Assembly: GCF_002584985.1 (NCBI RefSeq)
Contig: NZ_NUPZ01000054.1
Span: 21,290-85,289, forward strand
Reading direction: 5' to 3'
Source of the DNA: Bacillus sp. AFS029637
GTDB lineage: Bacteria > Bacillota > Bacilli > Bacillales > Bacillaceae_G
Length of the DNA: 64,000 nucleotides
Of the stretch, positions 25,349 to 35,103 are shown piece after piece. The stretch's first letter is position 1. Each line of letters begins with the position of its first letter. Below the pieces are notes generated by a model, which searched no databases, was not told the DNA's origin, and saw only the letters and a list, made by a program, of their open reading frames with translations. The position numbers and the translations under genes were made by a program.

Positions 25349-26529
25349 CTAAAAAATTTTATCTAAAGTTGCTCCGATTCCAGATTTAACTCTATCTTTT
25401 ATCGAATCCTGTTTACCATCATGATTCCAATCACCTTTGTTAAACTTAATTCCATCTGTTAATATACTAGCTCCTATAGAAACACCAAAGCCAAAACAAG
25501 CTCCAAAAACAGTTCCAACAGCTGCACCTACTTGGGCTCCCGCAAAGGCACTTACAGCAGTAGAGCCAATCCCAATTGCTGCATCACCAATAATATCACC
25601 AGCTATTTTAGTTTTTGAAGCTTTATTTTCAATATTTTCCTTTGTATCATTAATTACATCCCACCCTATAGCTGCATAGCCTAAAGCATTTGTTTTTAAT
25701 TTCAATGAATCCTTTAAAATTTCTTTTGGTGATAAAATTTGTGTTTGCTCATTATCTAAAACTTTTTGGATTAGCCAATATTGGTTCTGACTATATAAAA
25801 ACTGAATACAGTCTGTAGACCATGAGTCCTTTATATAATAATGAACTTGAACAGTATTTAACTCTTCACGATTATGTATAATGTTTGCTAACTCTAAGGA
25901 AGCTTCATCATCTAAGTAAAGTTTCAAGTAATCTACTAATTGCTTGTTTGATTGATTTAAAATGTTTTCTTTATATGCAGAAGAAGGGATTTTAAATGTA
26001 TAATTTAGACGAGAGAAAGAATTTTTAGGCTGTAATGCTTGATATATAAATTGCCAAGCTACCTCCGGTGTCCCGCATTCTTTAAATGTACATTGTTTTT
26101 CACCGTTAGCATCTGTTATTACATTTTGTATAACCTTTTTTTACTAAAATAGAAATTTTTTTCTAAAGCGCTGTTTTTACCTATCTGTACTTCAATAACA
26201 AATCCTGTAGTTAAATAAATGCGGAAATATTCTAAAAGTTGTTTGTTACATAATGTTTCATCTTCTTTTATTATGAGTAGCTCTTCGTTTTTTCAATTCT
26301 CGTACATTACATCTAATTCTTTGTCTATTTCTTCATCTGACCAATTTTCAAAGGGGTTCTCAATTCCAATCATAGTTTCACGGTCAAACATACCAGTTAA
26401 TACATATACTTCTTTATTTGATAAAATAAGAGGTTCAATAGTCAAATAGTCCCACTCTCTAGCGTAATATATAATCCCTAAGAAATATAATACAATAAAA
26501 AAATGATTCAATCTAGTAATTGCCAACAC
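25349..26529 (-). pseudogene. Decayed gene with glycine-zipper, toxin-like C-terminus
   Basis: Three pieces of one gene lie in order on the minus strand. A first frame (26529 down to 26296) ends at TGA 26293-26295. The same frame continues as coding (KNEELLIIKEDETLCN to LEKNFYFSK) down to an A7 run at 26136-26142, where a one-base loss shifts frame. The next frame continues from KKVIQNVITDANGEK to the end, with CTFKECGTPEVAWQFIYQAL and KLYLDDEASLELANI. The tail is glycine/alanine-rich and hydrophobic (GAQVGAAVGTVFGACFGFGV, then SIGASILTDG) followed by GDWNHDGKQDS. That type of tail is seen in membrane-depolarising type VII toxins such as TspA, so a toxin is likely. The N-terminal LXG-type region is missing or lost. 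Confidence 0.72.
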
Positions 26530-26641
26530 TTAAAACTAAAAACTAAAAACATTCTAATAAAAACAAAAAGAAAGAGAATTAATTTAAATATATTTTTATA
26601 ATAATAATGTCTCTTCACTACATAATTTTTATTTTGTAAGC

Positions 26642-26681
26642 TAAAAAAATAGAAGTATCGTCCTATATAAGACCATACTTC
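26642..26681 (-). terminator. Terminator after the FAD monooxygenase gene
   Basis: Stem GAAGTATGGTC / GACGATACTTC (one mismatch) followed on the minus strand by a T run. Confidence 0.8.
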
Positions 26682-26690
26682 CGTAGTTAC

Positions 26691-28310
26691 TTAAAAATCA
26701 CATAATAAATTACCCATTACCTCTTCAAGCACTACATATGGATTTACTATCACTTTTTCCGAACGCCATCCTATAAATCCATCTGGTCTAATTAGTACAG
26801 CTCCTTCATGACCTATCCCATATCGTTCACGAAAAACATTTTCTTGAGCAATAAAGTCTCCACTTAAACCAATTCGATACACTTTTATATTTATTCCTAA
26901 TTTAGATGAAACATCATGTGCAGCCTCAGCCCAAGAATTATCTTCTACTCCAGTAAGTAATACAAAATTGTTACCGAATAAGTCTAGTATAGAAGCTTTC
27001 TTCCCTTCATACATTCCAAAAAAATGTGGTGCTCGCGTACCAGGTCTTCCGTTCAACGCTATTATATCCATTCTATGTGGAATGGATAAGTCATCTATAA
27101 TTGCCTCTGAACAATATTGATACCCAACAGTAACAGCTAAACCGTCCATATTATTCAAACTGCCTTCCTCTCTATTGGCAGCACGGAACAGCAAACTACT
27201 CGCATAATCCGTCGTTAATTTTGCAACTGGATATCTCTCTTCATGGTACGTTTCTAACAATTTTGGATTTGCTTGCCTTTTTATAACAGCCGCTAATTTC
27301 CAAGCTAAGTTATGTGCATCTTGTACTCCTGTATTTGAACCAAATCCTCCTGTTGGCGGCATAATATGTGCAGAATCGCCAACTAAAAAAATACGATTAT
27401 CTTGAAATTTTGTAGCAGTGCTTTCAGCCGCTTCCCACGGTAAAACACTTAATATTTCTGACTCAACATTTATACTTCCAATTGCGGTTTGAATAATTTG
27501 TTTACAACGTTCCATCGTAAAATCCTCTGGTCGTTCTCCTTTCAATGGATCGTAAGCTACATGATAAATCCACCTTTTTACGTTATCAACTGGAATGAGC
27601 GCACCAAGAACCTCCGGATGAAGTACCATAGAAAAACCGAATGCGTCCCCTTGTATACATTCACTTAAATCCGCTTCAAAATAAATATTCATATAATAGC
27701 CACCGATTGTACCCCGTCCCTCGGTCGCAATCCCTAGCTGCTCACGTATTTTACTTTTTGCCCCATCCGCTGCAATTACATAGTCACAATGTATAACACT
27801 TTCTTTTTCTGTTTCCCGATCTCGAATCGTTGCTATTACTCCGTGCTCATTTTGCTCAAAAGAAATTAATTCATAATAAAAAGATAGCTTTCCGCCTAAT
27901 TTCTGTGCTTCTTGCAACATCATCTCTTCTAAAATAATTTGATAACAAGCAGTTTGTTTTGATGGACTAATCTCTTCTACTTTTTGAAGTAACTTTTCAT
28001 CATTTCCATACTGAGAGGTCCTCAATTTTGCCAATTCTTCCTTATTCATCTCAGCTATTGTATGAACCGCTATTCTTCCTCGGCAATTCTCTAATGCTTT
28101 TCCTGCTAATTTAATTCTATCTTCTAAACCTAACTCTCGAAATAACTCCATCGTGCGTAAAGTAAGCCCGCCTGCTTTCGGATGGATTGCAGTAGACGGA
28201 TGCCTTTCAATAAGTAAGTACTCAATATTATGTTTTGCAAGAAATAACGCAGATGCTAATCCTGATAATCCCCCTCCAACAATTAAAACTGGTACATCAT
28301 TCGATTTCAT
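26691..28310 (-). CDS. FAD-dependent aromatic monooxygenase (PheA/TfdB-like)
   Basis: A 539-residue flavin monooxygenase of the group that hydroxylates phenols and polyketides with NAD(P)H. The FAD-binding GGGLSGLASALFLAKHNI lies near residues 12-29. The second flavin site GDSAHIMPPTGGFG is near 285, a hallmark of the class. A thioredoxin-like C-terminal domain (residues about 390-539) is present, as in phenol hydroxylases. The start is ATG at 28310 with GGAGGG 6 bases before it; a GTG 15 bases upstream overlaps that site and is excluded. Substrate unknown; related enzymes act on rifampicin, tetracycline and phenols. Confidence 0.87.
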   Translation of the reverse strand: MKSNDVPVLIVGGGLSGLASALFLAKHNIEYLLIERHPSTAIHPKAGGLTLRTMELFRELGLEDRIKLAGKALENCRGRIAVHTIAEMNKEELAKLRTSQYGNDEKLLQKVEEISPSKQTACYQIILEEMMLQEAQKLGGKLSFYYELISFEQNEHGVIATIRDRETEKESVIHCDYVIAADGAKSKIREQLGIATEGRGTIGGYYMNIYFEADLSECIQGDAFGFSMVLHPEVLGALIPVDNVKRWIYHVAYDPLKGERPEDFTMERCKQIIQTAIGSINVESEILSVLPWEAAESTATKFQDNRIFLVGDSAHIMPPTGGFGSNTGVQDAHNLAWKLAAVIKRQANPKLLETYHEERYPVAKLTTDYASSLLFRAANREEGSLNNMDGLAVTVGYQYCSEAIIDDLSIPHRMDIIALNGRPGTRAPHFFGMYEGKKASILDLFGNNFVLLTGVEDNSWAEAAHDVSSKLGINIKVYRIGLSGDFIAQENVFRERYGIGHEGAVLIRPDGFIGWRSEKVIVNPYVVLEEVMGNLLCDF

Positions 28311-28833
28311 ATATTTACCCTCCACATCATTGTTCTGAGCTCAGTGATATAAATATAATCAAAAAAACAACAAAGATATAGACTTATATTTCATTTTAAA
28401 TTATCATATAGATAGATTACGCCCAAAATTACTTTTAATTTTACTTTTTCATACATCTATAATCCGCGTGAATTATGCGTGTATGAAAAAGTAAAACTAA
28501 AGAACTCACTTTAGTAGACACCAAAATAACGAAAACATTATAAGTGGTCGTAACCCTAAAAATTATACAGGGTTACGACCACTTATTTTTTGCTCAATAG
28601 CTTAACCATTCTCATCTGATACAACTTATTATTAAATCATTTTCTTTTTTTAAAACCTCATCCATTCTGGTATATAATCCTTTTCTATTCCCCTATAATT
28701 TTCAACACTAAAAATTTCATTCGTCTCGATTTTCTTTCTCAATATTGCAGCTCATACAACAATCATGTAGCATTACCGTATCGATGTAATGGTTCATCAT
28801 TTTAAACCTTTCGACTAATTACCAGGAGGCAAA
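28311..28833. other. 523-base divergent intergenic region with two strong palindromes
   Basis: No protein gene is visible. A 16-bp perfect inverted repeat (TTTTACTTTTTCATAC) at 28439-28454 and 28481-28496 forms a long hairpin. A second, 18-bp stem lies at 28540-28586 followed by TTTTTT. The promoters of the monooxygenase (minus) and ArsR (plus) genes lie outside them. The hairpins may mark a small RNA or an eroded mobile element. Confidence 0.5.
28540..28592 (+). terminator. Strong orphan terminator
   Basis: 18-bp stem ATAAGTGGTCGTAACCCT and its complement followed by a T run on the plus strand; no plus-strand gene precedes it, which suggests a short unannotated RNA from about 28450 to 28590. 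Confidence 0.7.
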
Positions 28834-29178
28834 GTGATTGAAATGAATAAACAAGAACAATTAAATGTTATAAAAAAAGATTTTATTGATTCTCAAAAAG
28901 TATTATTGGCAATCGGTGATGAAACACGTCAAGCTATTTTGTTAGTTCTAATGGAAACGGAATGTCAAACCGGATTACGTGTAGGCGAAATTACGAAACA
29001 AACACACCTTTCTCGACCTGCTGTATCACATCACCTTAGGATTTTACGAGAAGCCGGTATTATTTTAATGCGAAAAGAAGGCACAAAAAACTTTTATTAT
29101 ATTGATATACGTACAAAATTAAGTTTATTAAAAAATCTTGTATTAGATATTGAGAAACTATTGCAAAACTTTTATTGA
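28834..29178 (+). CDS. ArsR family transcriptional repressor
   Basis: A 114-residue winged-helix regulator of the ArsR/SmtB type. The recognition helix reads THLSRPAVSHHLRILREAGI at about residues 52-71. The usual metal-binding CVC pair is absent, so the signal is probably not arsenic or a classical metal site. The start is GTG at 28834, four bases after AGGAGG; an ATG at 28843 is an alternative. It is followed 18 bases later by the dehydrogenase gene, so the pair forms a self-regulated operon. Confidence 0.85.
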   Translation: MIEMNKQEQLNVIKKDFIDSQKVLLAIGDETRQAILLVLMETECQTGLRVGEITKQTHLSRPAVSHHLRILREAGIILMRKEGTKNFYYIDIRTKLSLLKNLVLDIEKLLQNFY

Positions 29179-29196
29179 AATTTGGAGGCATAAGAA

Positions 29197-30195
29197 ATGA
29201 AGGCAATGATAATTGATAAGTATGGGAAAGCCCCAATGCGTATGACAGAGGTGCCTACTCCTGAAATAAATGAGTATGAGGTGCTTGCGGAAATTCATGC
29301 AGCTAGTATTAACCCAATTGATTTTAAAATACGCGATGGAAAAGTAAAGATGTTGCTTAAATATGAAATGCCCCTAATCCTTGGGAATGACTTTTCCGGT
29401 GTCATCGTGAAGGTTGGCGCAAAAGTGACTCGTTTTAAAGTTGGTGATGCAATATATGCCCGTCCAAGAAAAAATAAAATCGGTACTTTTGCGGAATATA
29501 TAGCTATTCATGAAGATGATATAGCCTTAAAACCAAAAAATTTAAGTTTTGAGGAAGCAGCTTCGATTCCACTCGTTGGATTAACATCCTATCAAGCATT
29601 ACATGACATCATGCACTTACAGCAAGGACAAAAGATTTTAATTCACGCTGGATCTGGTGGTGTTGGTACTTTCGCTATTCAATTAGCAAAAATAATGGGT
29701 GCTACCGTTACAACGACTGCTAGTGAAGCTGGTGCGGATTTAGTAAAGTCTCTTGGTGCAGATGAAATGATTAATTATAAAACAGAACAATTTGAAGAAG
29801 TACTAAAAGATTATGATGCAGTATTTGATACAATCGGCGGTGCAACACTTGAAAAATCATTCAATATTATAAAAAACGGAGGGAACATTGTTTCCGTTTC
29901 AGGCATGCCGAATGCACGATTCGGCAAAGAATTTGGTTCTGGATTCTTTAAAACACTCTTATTTTCATTAGCAAGTAAAAAACTTACTGCACTTGAAAAA
30001 AAACATAATGCGCAATATTCGTTTTTATTTATGAAGCCAAGCGGGGATCAATTACGTATTATTGCAAATTATATTGAAGCCGGAAAAATCAAACCTATAA
30101 TTGACCGAATTTTCCCTTTTGAAGACGCTCAAAAAGCAATGGAATATTCAGAGTCTGGAAGAGCAAAGGGAAAAATAATTGTAAAAATTAAATAA
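29197..30195 (+). CDS. NADP-dependent zinc-free MDR oxidoreductase
   Basis: A 332-residue medium-chain reductase of the quinone oxidoreductase branch. GroES-like N-terminal part: NPIDFKIRDGKVKM, LGNDFSGVIVKVG. Rossmann motif GSGGVGTFAIQLAKIMGA is at about residues 150-167. Zinc ligands are absent. It is the second gene of an ArsR-led operon, suggesting induction by a toxic aldehyde or quinone, but that is inference. The ATG follows TTGGAGGCATAAGA. Confidence 0.87.
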   Translation: MKAMIIDKYGKAPMRMTEVPTPEINEYEVLAEIHAASINPIDFKIRDGKVKMLLKYEMPLILGNDFSGVIVKVGAKVTRFKVGDAIYARPRKNKIGTFAEYIAIHEDDIALKPKNLSFEEAASIPLVGLTSYQALHDIMHLQQGQKILIHAGSGGVGTFAIQLAKIMGATVTTTASEAGADLVKSLGADEMINYKTEQFEEVLKDYDAVFDTIGGATLEKSFNIIKNGGNIVSVSGMPNARFGKEFGSGFFKTLLFSLASKKLTALEKKHNAQYSFLFMKPSGDQLRIIANYIEAGKIKPIIDRIFPFEDAQKAMEYSESGRAKGKIIVKIK

Positions 30196-30196
30196 T

Positions 30197-30230
30197 ATAA
30201 AAGCTCCATTTTGAAAAATGGAGCTTTTAT
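30197..30230 (+). terminator. Terminator after the MDR gene
   Basis: Stem ATAAAAGCTCCATTTT / AAAATGGAGCTTTTAT. Confidence 0.85.
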
Positions 30231-30370
30231 ATTTACTGTAAAATAGACACAATACACTGAAGTCCTTACAATAGATTGCAAGGGGAAATAATATATTATA
30301 CTTTTAGTTAACTTAACAAAGAATACATACGTACAAATACATAGTAAAAAATACAAAAGGAGGAGATACA

Positions 30371-31837
30371 ATGACTAAAAATAATGAAGCAGGTTGGAAT
30401 TTAGATAATAGTTATACGACTTTACCACAATCATTTTATACAGAAATCCCCCCTACTCCCGTAAGTTCGCCGGAGCTAGTTAAATTAAATCATTCACTAG
30501 CGATATCTCTTGGCTTTAACCCTGAAGAACTGAAGAAGGAAGCCGAAATTGCGATTTTCGCTGGTAACACAATCCCAGAAGGTGCTCATCCATTAGCTCA
30601 AGCATATGCTGGGCATCAATTCGGACATTTTAATATGTTAGGCGATGGGCGTGCCCTTTTAATAGGAGAACAAATTACTCCTTCAGGTGAACGTTTTGAT
30701 ATTCAACTGAAAGGTTCCGGTCCCACTCCCTATTCACGCCGAGGAGATGGTCGTGCTGCACTCGGTCCGATGCTACGTGAATATATTATAAGTGAAGCAA
30801 TGTATGCACTTGATATTCCAACTACCCGCAGTTTAGCAGTTGTCACAACTGGAGAACCTACATACCGTGAAACAAAGTTACCTGGAGCAATTTTAACTAG
30901 AGTAGCTAGTAGCCATATTCGCGTCGGTACATTTCAATATGCTGCGGCTCGCGGTTCAATCGAGGACCTGAAATCACTAGCTGACTATACGATAAAAAGA
31001 CATTACCCAGAAATTGAAGCTCATGAAAACCGATATACTGCTTTACTAGAAGCAGTCATTGAAAGACAAGCAAGTCTCATCGCAAAATGGCAACTTGTTG
31101 GATTTATCCACGGCGTAATGAACACTGACAATATAACGATTAGTGGAGAAACGATTGATTACGGCCCTTGTGCATTTATGGACAATTACGATCAAGGAAC
31201 CGTATTTAGCTCTATCGATACACAAGGTCGCTACGCATATGGAAATCAACCATATATGGCCGCATGGGATCTCGCGCGACTAGCTGAATCTTTAATACCA
31301 ATTCTGCACGAAGATGAAGAAGAAGCACTAAAAATCGCCCAAGACGAAATTTCAAAATTCAGCGTACAGTATGAAAATAATTGGTTGCTTGGAATGAAAA
31401 AGAAATTAGGACTATTTGGCGAAGACGAACAAGACAAATCACTTATTGAGAAACTTTTAACAATAATGGAGAAATATAAAGCGGATTACACAAATACATT
31501 CCGTTCATTAACACTCGATACATTAGAAAATACCCCTCTATTCGAAAGTCCAGCATTTAAAGAATGGTACGGACTATGGCAATCTCGATTAGAAAAACAA
31601 GACGAATCGAAAGTGAATGCCTATGAGATGATGAAAAATAATAATCCATCAATCATCCCAAGGAACCACCGTGTAGAAGAAGCACTAGAAGCAGCTGTTA
31701 CAGGTGGCGACTATAGCGTAATGGAGAAGCTTCTTGAAGCTTTATCAAACCCTTATGCGTATTCTACAGACCAAGAATCATACTGCGTTCCACCTGTGCC
31801 GACGAATCGTCCTTATCGTACTTTTTGTGGGACTTGA
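30371..31837 (+). CDS. selO: Protein adenylyltransferase SelO (YdiU/UPF0061)
   Basis: A 488-residue pseudokinase-fold enzyme that moves AMP from ATP to Ser, Thr or Tyr of target proteins. The SelO motifs are present: [38 protein letters not shown] with the catalytic Asp, and DYGPCAFMD as the DFG-like metal site. Length is typical. The C-terminus YRTFCGT ends in a Cys three residues from the end, where many relatives have selenocysteine, so this is the Cys form. ATG follows AAAGGAGGAGA. Monocistronic with its own terminator. Confidence 0.93.
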   Translation: MTKNNEAGWNLDNSYTTLPQSFYTEIPPTPVSSPELVKLNHSLAISLGFNPEELKKEAEIAIFAGNTIPEGAHPLAQAYAGHQFGHFNMLGDGRALLIGEQITPSGERFDIQLKGSGPTPYSRRGDGRAALGPMLREYIISEAMYALDIPTTRSLAVVTTGEPTYRETKLPGAILTRVASSHIRVGTFQYAAARGSIEDLKSLADYTIKRHYPEIEAHENRYTALLEAVIERQASLIAKWQLVGFIHGVMNTDNITISGETIDYGPCAFMDNYDQGTVFSSIDTQGRYAYGNQPYMAAWDLARLAESLIPILHEDEEEALKIAQDEISKFSVQYENNWLLGMKKKLGLFGEDEQDKSLIEKLLTIMEKYKADYTNTFRSLTLDTLENTPLFESPAFKEWYGLWQSRLEKQDESKVNAYEMMKNNNPSIIPRNHRVEEALEAAVTGGDYSVMEKLLEALSNPYAYSTDQESYCVPPVPTNRPYRTFCGT

Positions 31838-31850
31838 TTGTTTAATATGT

Positions 31851-31894
31851 AAAAAGGTGTGTTCATACAAATTGTGTGAACGCACCTTTTTTTA
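31851..31894 (+). terminator. Terminator after selO
   Basis: AAAAAGGTGTGTTCATAC stem with complementary arm and seven T residues. Confidence 0.88.
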
Positions 31895-32116
31895 CACTTT
31901 ACTTCACTTTCAATAAAGTGGACTGAAACATCTTTTAGTTATCCTTACTATATCCCCCTTCTTTACGCTAAATCTAAATATCAAAGCTATTTTTATTACA
32001 ATTTGTTTAATAGTAAATCTACTAAACAAATATTGAGAAATATAAAACCCCATTTCTAAATATTGTTATTTTTGATAACATGATTTATAAGAATATTCAA
32101 AAAGTGAGGGGATTTC

Positions 32117-33211
32117 ATGAACGTTCAACTACAAGGTAATGAACAAGTTACAAAACTATTTAACGATTGGTATAGAGCAATATTACAACATCAAACAGTC
32201 CAAGCAACGAAACTAAAAAATGATATTGAGGATAAAATCTCTAGTTCTGAAAAAGACAATAATTTACTGTTTTATTATTCACTTTTTAATTTTAGATATA
32301 ACGTTTTAACGGATGGTTTAGATATCACTAAAGATGCTTTTAATACAATTGACTCTTTCCAAATACCAGAAAATAATTTTCTAACTTATTATTATCACTT
32401 CTTTAAAGCCATTCATAACACAATTCTTGCAGATTATAATGAAGCTAAAAATCACTTTGAGCAAGCAGAAAAACTTTTAAAATATGTACCTGAAGAATTA
32501 GAATCTGCTGAGTTCAATTATCGTATCGCCTCTTTTTATTACCAAATATACAAACCATTACTAGCTATTAACTACATACAGCAAGCAAAAAAATTATTTT
32601 CTAAACACACTGGGTATGAAGTTAACTTAGCTGCATGTGATAATGTTTTTGGACTATCTTGTCTAGATTTAAGACAATTTGAACAAGCTGAAGAAAGTTT
32701 TAACTCTGCTATCGATATTCTTAAAAAGAAAGGCGAACAATCTTTACTTTTACGTACAAGAAATAATATTGGCCTACTGTACGCAAATCAAAACCTTTCT
32801 TCTTTAGCAATTCGCCATCTATCAGAAGTAACTGAAAATATGCCAAATCACTTTAAAGCCCTTTATTTACAAGCAGACGAATACTTGAAATTAGGTGAGA
32901 AAAAATCGGCAGCTCAGTTAATTGAAAAAGGTTTATCTATCTGTAACAAATTAGAAATTAAAGAATATCAATATCGATTTAAAATCTTAGATGAGCTTTG
33001 TAAAGAATCAAATACAATTGAACTAGAAAAAGTAGTTTTAGCAGGAATTTCTTATTTTGAAACAGAAGAGTTATGGGAGTGCATTGAAGAGTATACAGAA
33101 CGACTAGCGAATATATTTTATGCAGAAGAAAATCATTTCAAAGCAAGTAAATATTTTAATTTAAGCAATCAAGCACGAAAAAAATCATTAGCTAAAGGGG
33201 CGTTAAAATAA
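32117..33211 (+). CDS. Rap-type TPR regulator (response regulator aspartate phosphatase family)
   Basis: A 364-residue protein of the RRNPP family. The N-terminal 70 residues form the three-helix bundle (NDWYRAILQHQTVQATKLKN), and the rest is a series of about six tetratricopeptide repeats (for example QFEQAEESFNSAIDIL and ALYLQADEYLKLGEKKSAA). Rap proteins dephosphorylate Spo0F or bind DNA-binding response regulators and are blocked by an imported Phr peptide. A phr-like gene overlaps its stop by one base. ATG has AGTGAGGGGATTTC. The exact target, Spo0F or another, cannot be told. Confidence 0.9.
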   Translation: MNVQLQGNEQVTKLFNDWYRAILQHQTVQATKLKNDIEDKISSSEKDNNLLFYYSLFNFRYNVLTDGLDITKDAFNTIDSFQIPENNFLTYYYHFFKAIHNTILADYNEAKNHFEQAEKLLKYVPEELESAEFNYRIASFYYQIYKPLLAINYIQQAKKLFSKHTGYEVNLAACDNVFGLSCLDLRQFEQAEESFNSAIDILKKKGEQSLLLRTRNNIGLLYANQNLSSLAIRHLSEVTENMPNHFKALYLQADEYLKLGEKKSAAQLIEKGLSICNKLEIKEYQYRFKILDELCKESNTIELEKVVLAGISYFETEELWECIEEYTERLANIFYAEENHFKASKYFNLSNQARKKSLAKGALK

Positions 33212-33348
33212 TGAAAAAAATTGGTTTAACACTATCAGCAGTAGCATTGACATTAGTTTTAAGTTTTGGATTCAGTCACAATTTAAAAGATACAACATTA
33301 AACAAAGGTGACACATGGTCTCCAGCATACGAGTTTAAACAAGCATAA
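33211..33348 (+). CDS. Phr-type signalling pre-peptide
   Basis: A 45-residue secreted peptide precursor that starts at the A of the rap stop codon (TAATG overlap), showing translational coupling. The N-terminus MKKIGLTLSAVALTLVLSFG is a Sec signal peptide. The exported part is HNLKDTTLNKGDTWSP followed by AYEFKQA. By analogy with other Phr precursors, the mature signal would be a short peptide cut from this segment and re-imported by Opp, but the exact residues are unknown. It is shorter than automated gene calls usually accept and is easily missed. Confidence 0.87.
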   Translation: MKKIGLTLSAVALTLVLSFGFSHNLKDTTLNKGDTWSPAYEFKQA

Positions 33349-33380
33349 AAAAGTCGTGCTACTATTAGCACGACTTTTTT
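33347..33380 (+). terminator. Terminator after phr
   Basis: AAAAAAGTCGTGCTA / TAGCACGACTTTTTT stem-loop. Confidence 0.87.
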
Positions 33381-33426
33381 ATTTATATAAATTAAATGTA
33401 ACGAACACTTATCCTATATATAATCG

Positions 33427-34047
33427 TTAATCCTCATCATTATTGAACCACTCTTTCATCATCCTCGCAATGCCCTTACTCCCCTCACTACCAACTTTCT
33501 CAAGTTTCTCCACAACTAATTTCCGTCTCTCCACAGAATGATTTTGACTTAACTTCGCTTTTCCTTCTATTTTACTAATCTTAATTTTAAAACCAACTAT
33601 CCCCTTACTTAATCCCGCCATATAATTCGGATCTACATCATCAAGTGAGTAGGTGCTCTGTGGATCTTCATATGTATGTACTAAATCTTGAAGAGAATCT
33701 ATTAATTCCTGTTCATCTTCAACAATTTCTAATTCACCGTATACATGTACTGCAACATAATTCCATGTTGGTACTGCGTTATTTGTTTCATACCATGACG
33801 GAGAGATGTAACTGTGTGGCCCTTGGAATATAGCTAGTACTTGTTGATTCCCACTATCTTTCCACTGTTCATTCGGACGTGCGAAATGGCCATGTAAAGT
33901 AAGAGTCTCCCTATTTAATAACAACGGTAAATGCGTTGCATATGGTTCTCCATTATGTTGAGAAAATAACGTAGCAAAGCTATTTTGTTCAATTATTTCG
34001 TACTTCATCTCTTCATCTTGTATTGCGAAATATTTTGGTATGTACAT
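33427..34047 (-). CDS. paiB: PaiB-type FMN-binding negative regulator
   Basis: A 206-residue protein of the FMN-binding split-barrel family represented by PaiB of B. subtilis, a repressor of protease and sporulation genes usually encoded with the acetyltransferase PaiA. It starts [14 protein letters not shown], the family N-terminus. The motif [15 protein letters not shown] is highly conserved in PaiB. The start is the ATG at 34047, with GAGG six bases before it, rather than an upstream start at 34107. No paiA gene adjoins it, so a separate role is possible. Confidence 0.86.
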   Translation of the reverse strand: MYIPKYFAIQDEEMKYEIIEQNSFATLFSQHNGEPYATHLPLLLNRETLTLHGHFARPNEQWKDSGNQQVLAIFQGPHSYISPSWYETNNAVPTWNYVAVHVYGELEIVEDEQELIDSLQDLVHTYEDPQSTYSLDDVDPNYMAGLSKGIVGFKIKISKIEGKAKLSQNHSVERRKLVVEKLEKVGSEGSKGIARMMKEWFNNDED

Positions 34048-34162
34048 AAGCTTCCTCTTTTCCGATCTTTTCTTTTTATTCCCTATTATATTTAGTAATC
34101 GCATCAATCAAAAGGGCCAGTTTGTCATTATTTTATAGTGACAGCGTTCAATTTAAAAAGAA

Positions 34163-34188
34163 TAGGTCGCATGTACTTAATGCGACCT
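34163..34188. terminator. Hairpin between paiB and the GrpB gene
   Basis: AGGTCGCAT / ATGCGACCT stem just after the GrpB stop codon on the minus strand; the T run is weak. Confidence 0.5.
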
Positions 34189-34715
34189 TAGTTTATTTCC
34201 CCCAATATATTTGTAATAAATGCCGTTTTACCTTCGCTATAACTAGCTCGATTTTTCGACTCTCTTGCTAACTTTTCCTTTAAACGGCCATATTCAACAG
34301 CAATATCGTCATGTGCACGAAGATAATCCCGAAACGCTACATGTCTCCTCAGCTCTTCACTATTTTTATCACACACATATAGATGCTGTTCCATCCAAAC
34401 TACATTTTCCTCGCTCCACGGAACGAAAGCATCCTTTCTTCCAAACGCCTCTCTCCCTTCGTAGCTCCATTCTGCTTGATGATAGTACCCTACCGTTTCA
34501 AGCTTTTTTACTACTTCAGGAAAATTTTCGTAATCCTCTATTACTATATCAATGTCTAATATTGGTTTTGATGCAAGTCCTTTAACAGATGTACTCCCAA
34601 CATGTTCAATGGACAAAATGCTGCCTGCCACCACATTGTTAATCAGAGTTTGTAATTTACAAAATTCACTTTCCCATTTGACGTTATATTTTTCAATAGT
34701 AATTCTCTGTTTCAA
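34188..34715 (-). CDS. GrpB family protein (UPF0157)
   Basis: A 175-residue protein of the GrpB/UPF0157 family, a nucleotidyltransferase-like fold of unknown biochemistry. The core IEHVGSTSVKGLASKPILDI at about residues 38-57 holds the GS and DxD motifs of this superfamily. The start is TTG, with GAGAGGG and a 5-base gap. A C-terminal helix-rich part (HVAFRDYLRAHD) is usual. No operon partner. Confidence 0.88.
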   Translation of the reverse strand: MKQRITIEKYNVKWESEFCKLQTLINNVVAGSILSIEHVGSTSVKGLASKPILDIDIVIEDYENFPEVVKKLETVGYYHQAEWSYEGREAFGRKDAFVPWSEENVVWMEQHLYVCDKNSEELRRHVAFRDYLRAHDDIAVEYGRLKEKLARESKNRASYSEGKTAFITNILGEIN

Positions 34716-34749
34716 TGTAGCCCTCTCCTCAACACATACCTAAAATAAT

Positions 34750-35097
34750 TTATAACCTCTGAATGTGAGTATCTTTAAAATCCGTCTCATATTTCAACCC
34801 ATACCCAAACATTCGATCCATTCCAATATGTGCTGTCCATATTAGGCCCACCATTAAAATCGTATCCATCTTTAAATAGACCCCTATTAAAACAAGTATT
34901 ATTGATATAATATATGTGTGAAATAGATTATAAATTTGCGCACCGACACGATTATTTATCGTGTATGCTACCATCGCTAAATCAGGTGCAAAAAGTAATA
35001 CGATAAATAATAACCAACTGAATCCACATAATGAATATATATAAATCGCAACTAATAAGACAATCAATCCTTCAAAGTGTATAATTCGTTTCTCCAA
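34750..35097 (-). CDS. DUF4260 membrane protein
   Basis: A 115-residue protein with four hydrophobic segments, of DUF4260. The conserved segments LLFAPDLAMVAY and WTAHIGMDRMFGYGLKY are seen. TTG start with AAGGAATG. It lies six bases downstream of the GlcD-type oxidase gene stop on the same strand, so probably cotranscribed. Function unknown. Confidence 0.82.
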   Translation of the reverse strand: MEKRIIHFEGLIVLLVAIYIYSLCGFSWLLFIVLLFAPDLAMVAYTINNRVGAQIYNLFHTYIISIILVLIGVYLKMDTILMVGLIWTAHIGMDRMFGYGLKYETDFKDTHIQRL

Positions 35098-35103
35098 ACT
35101 TCA

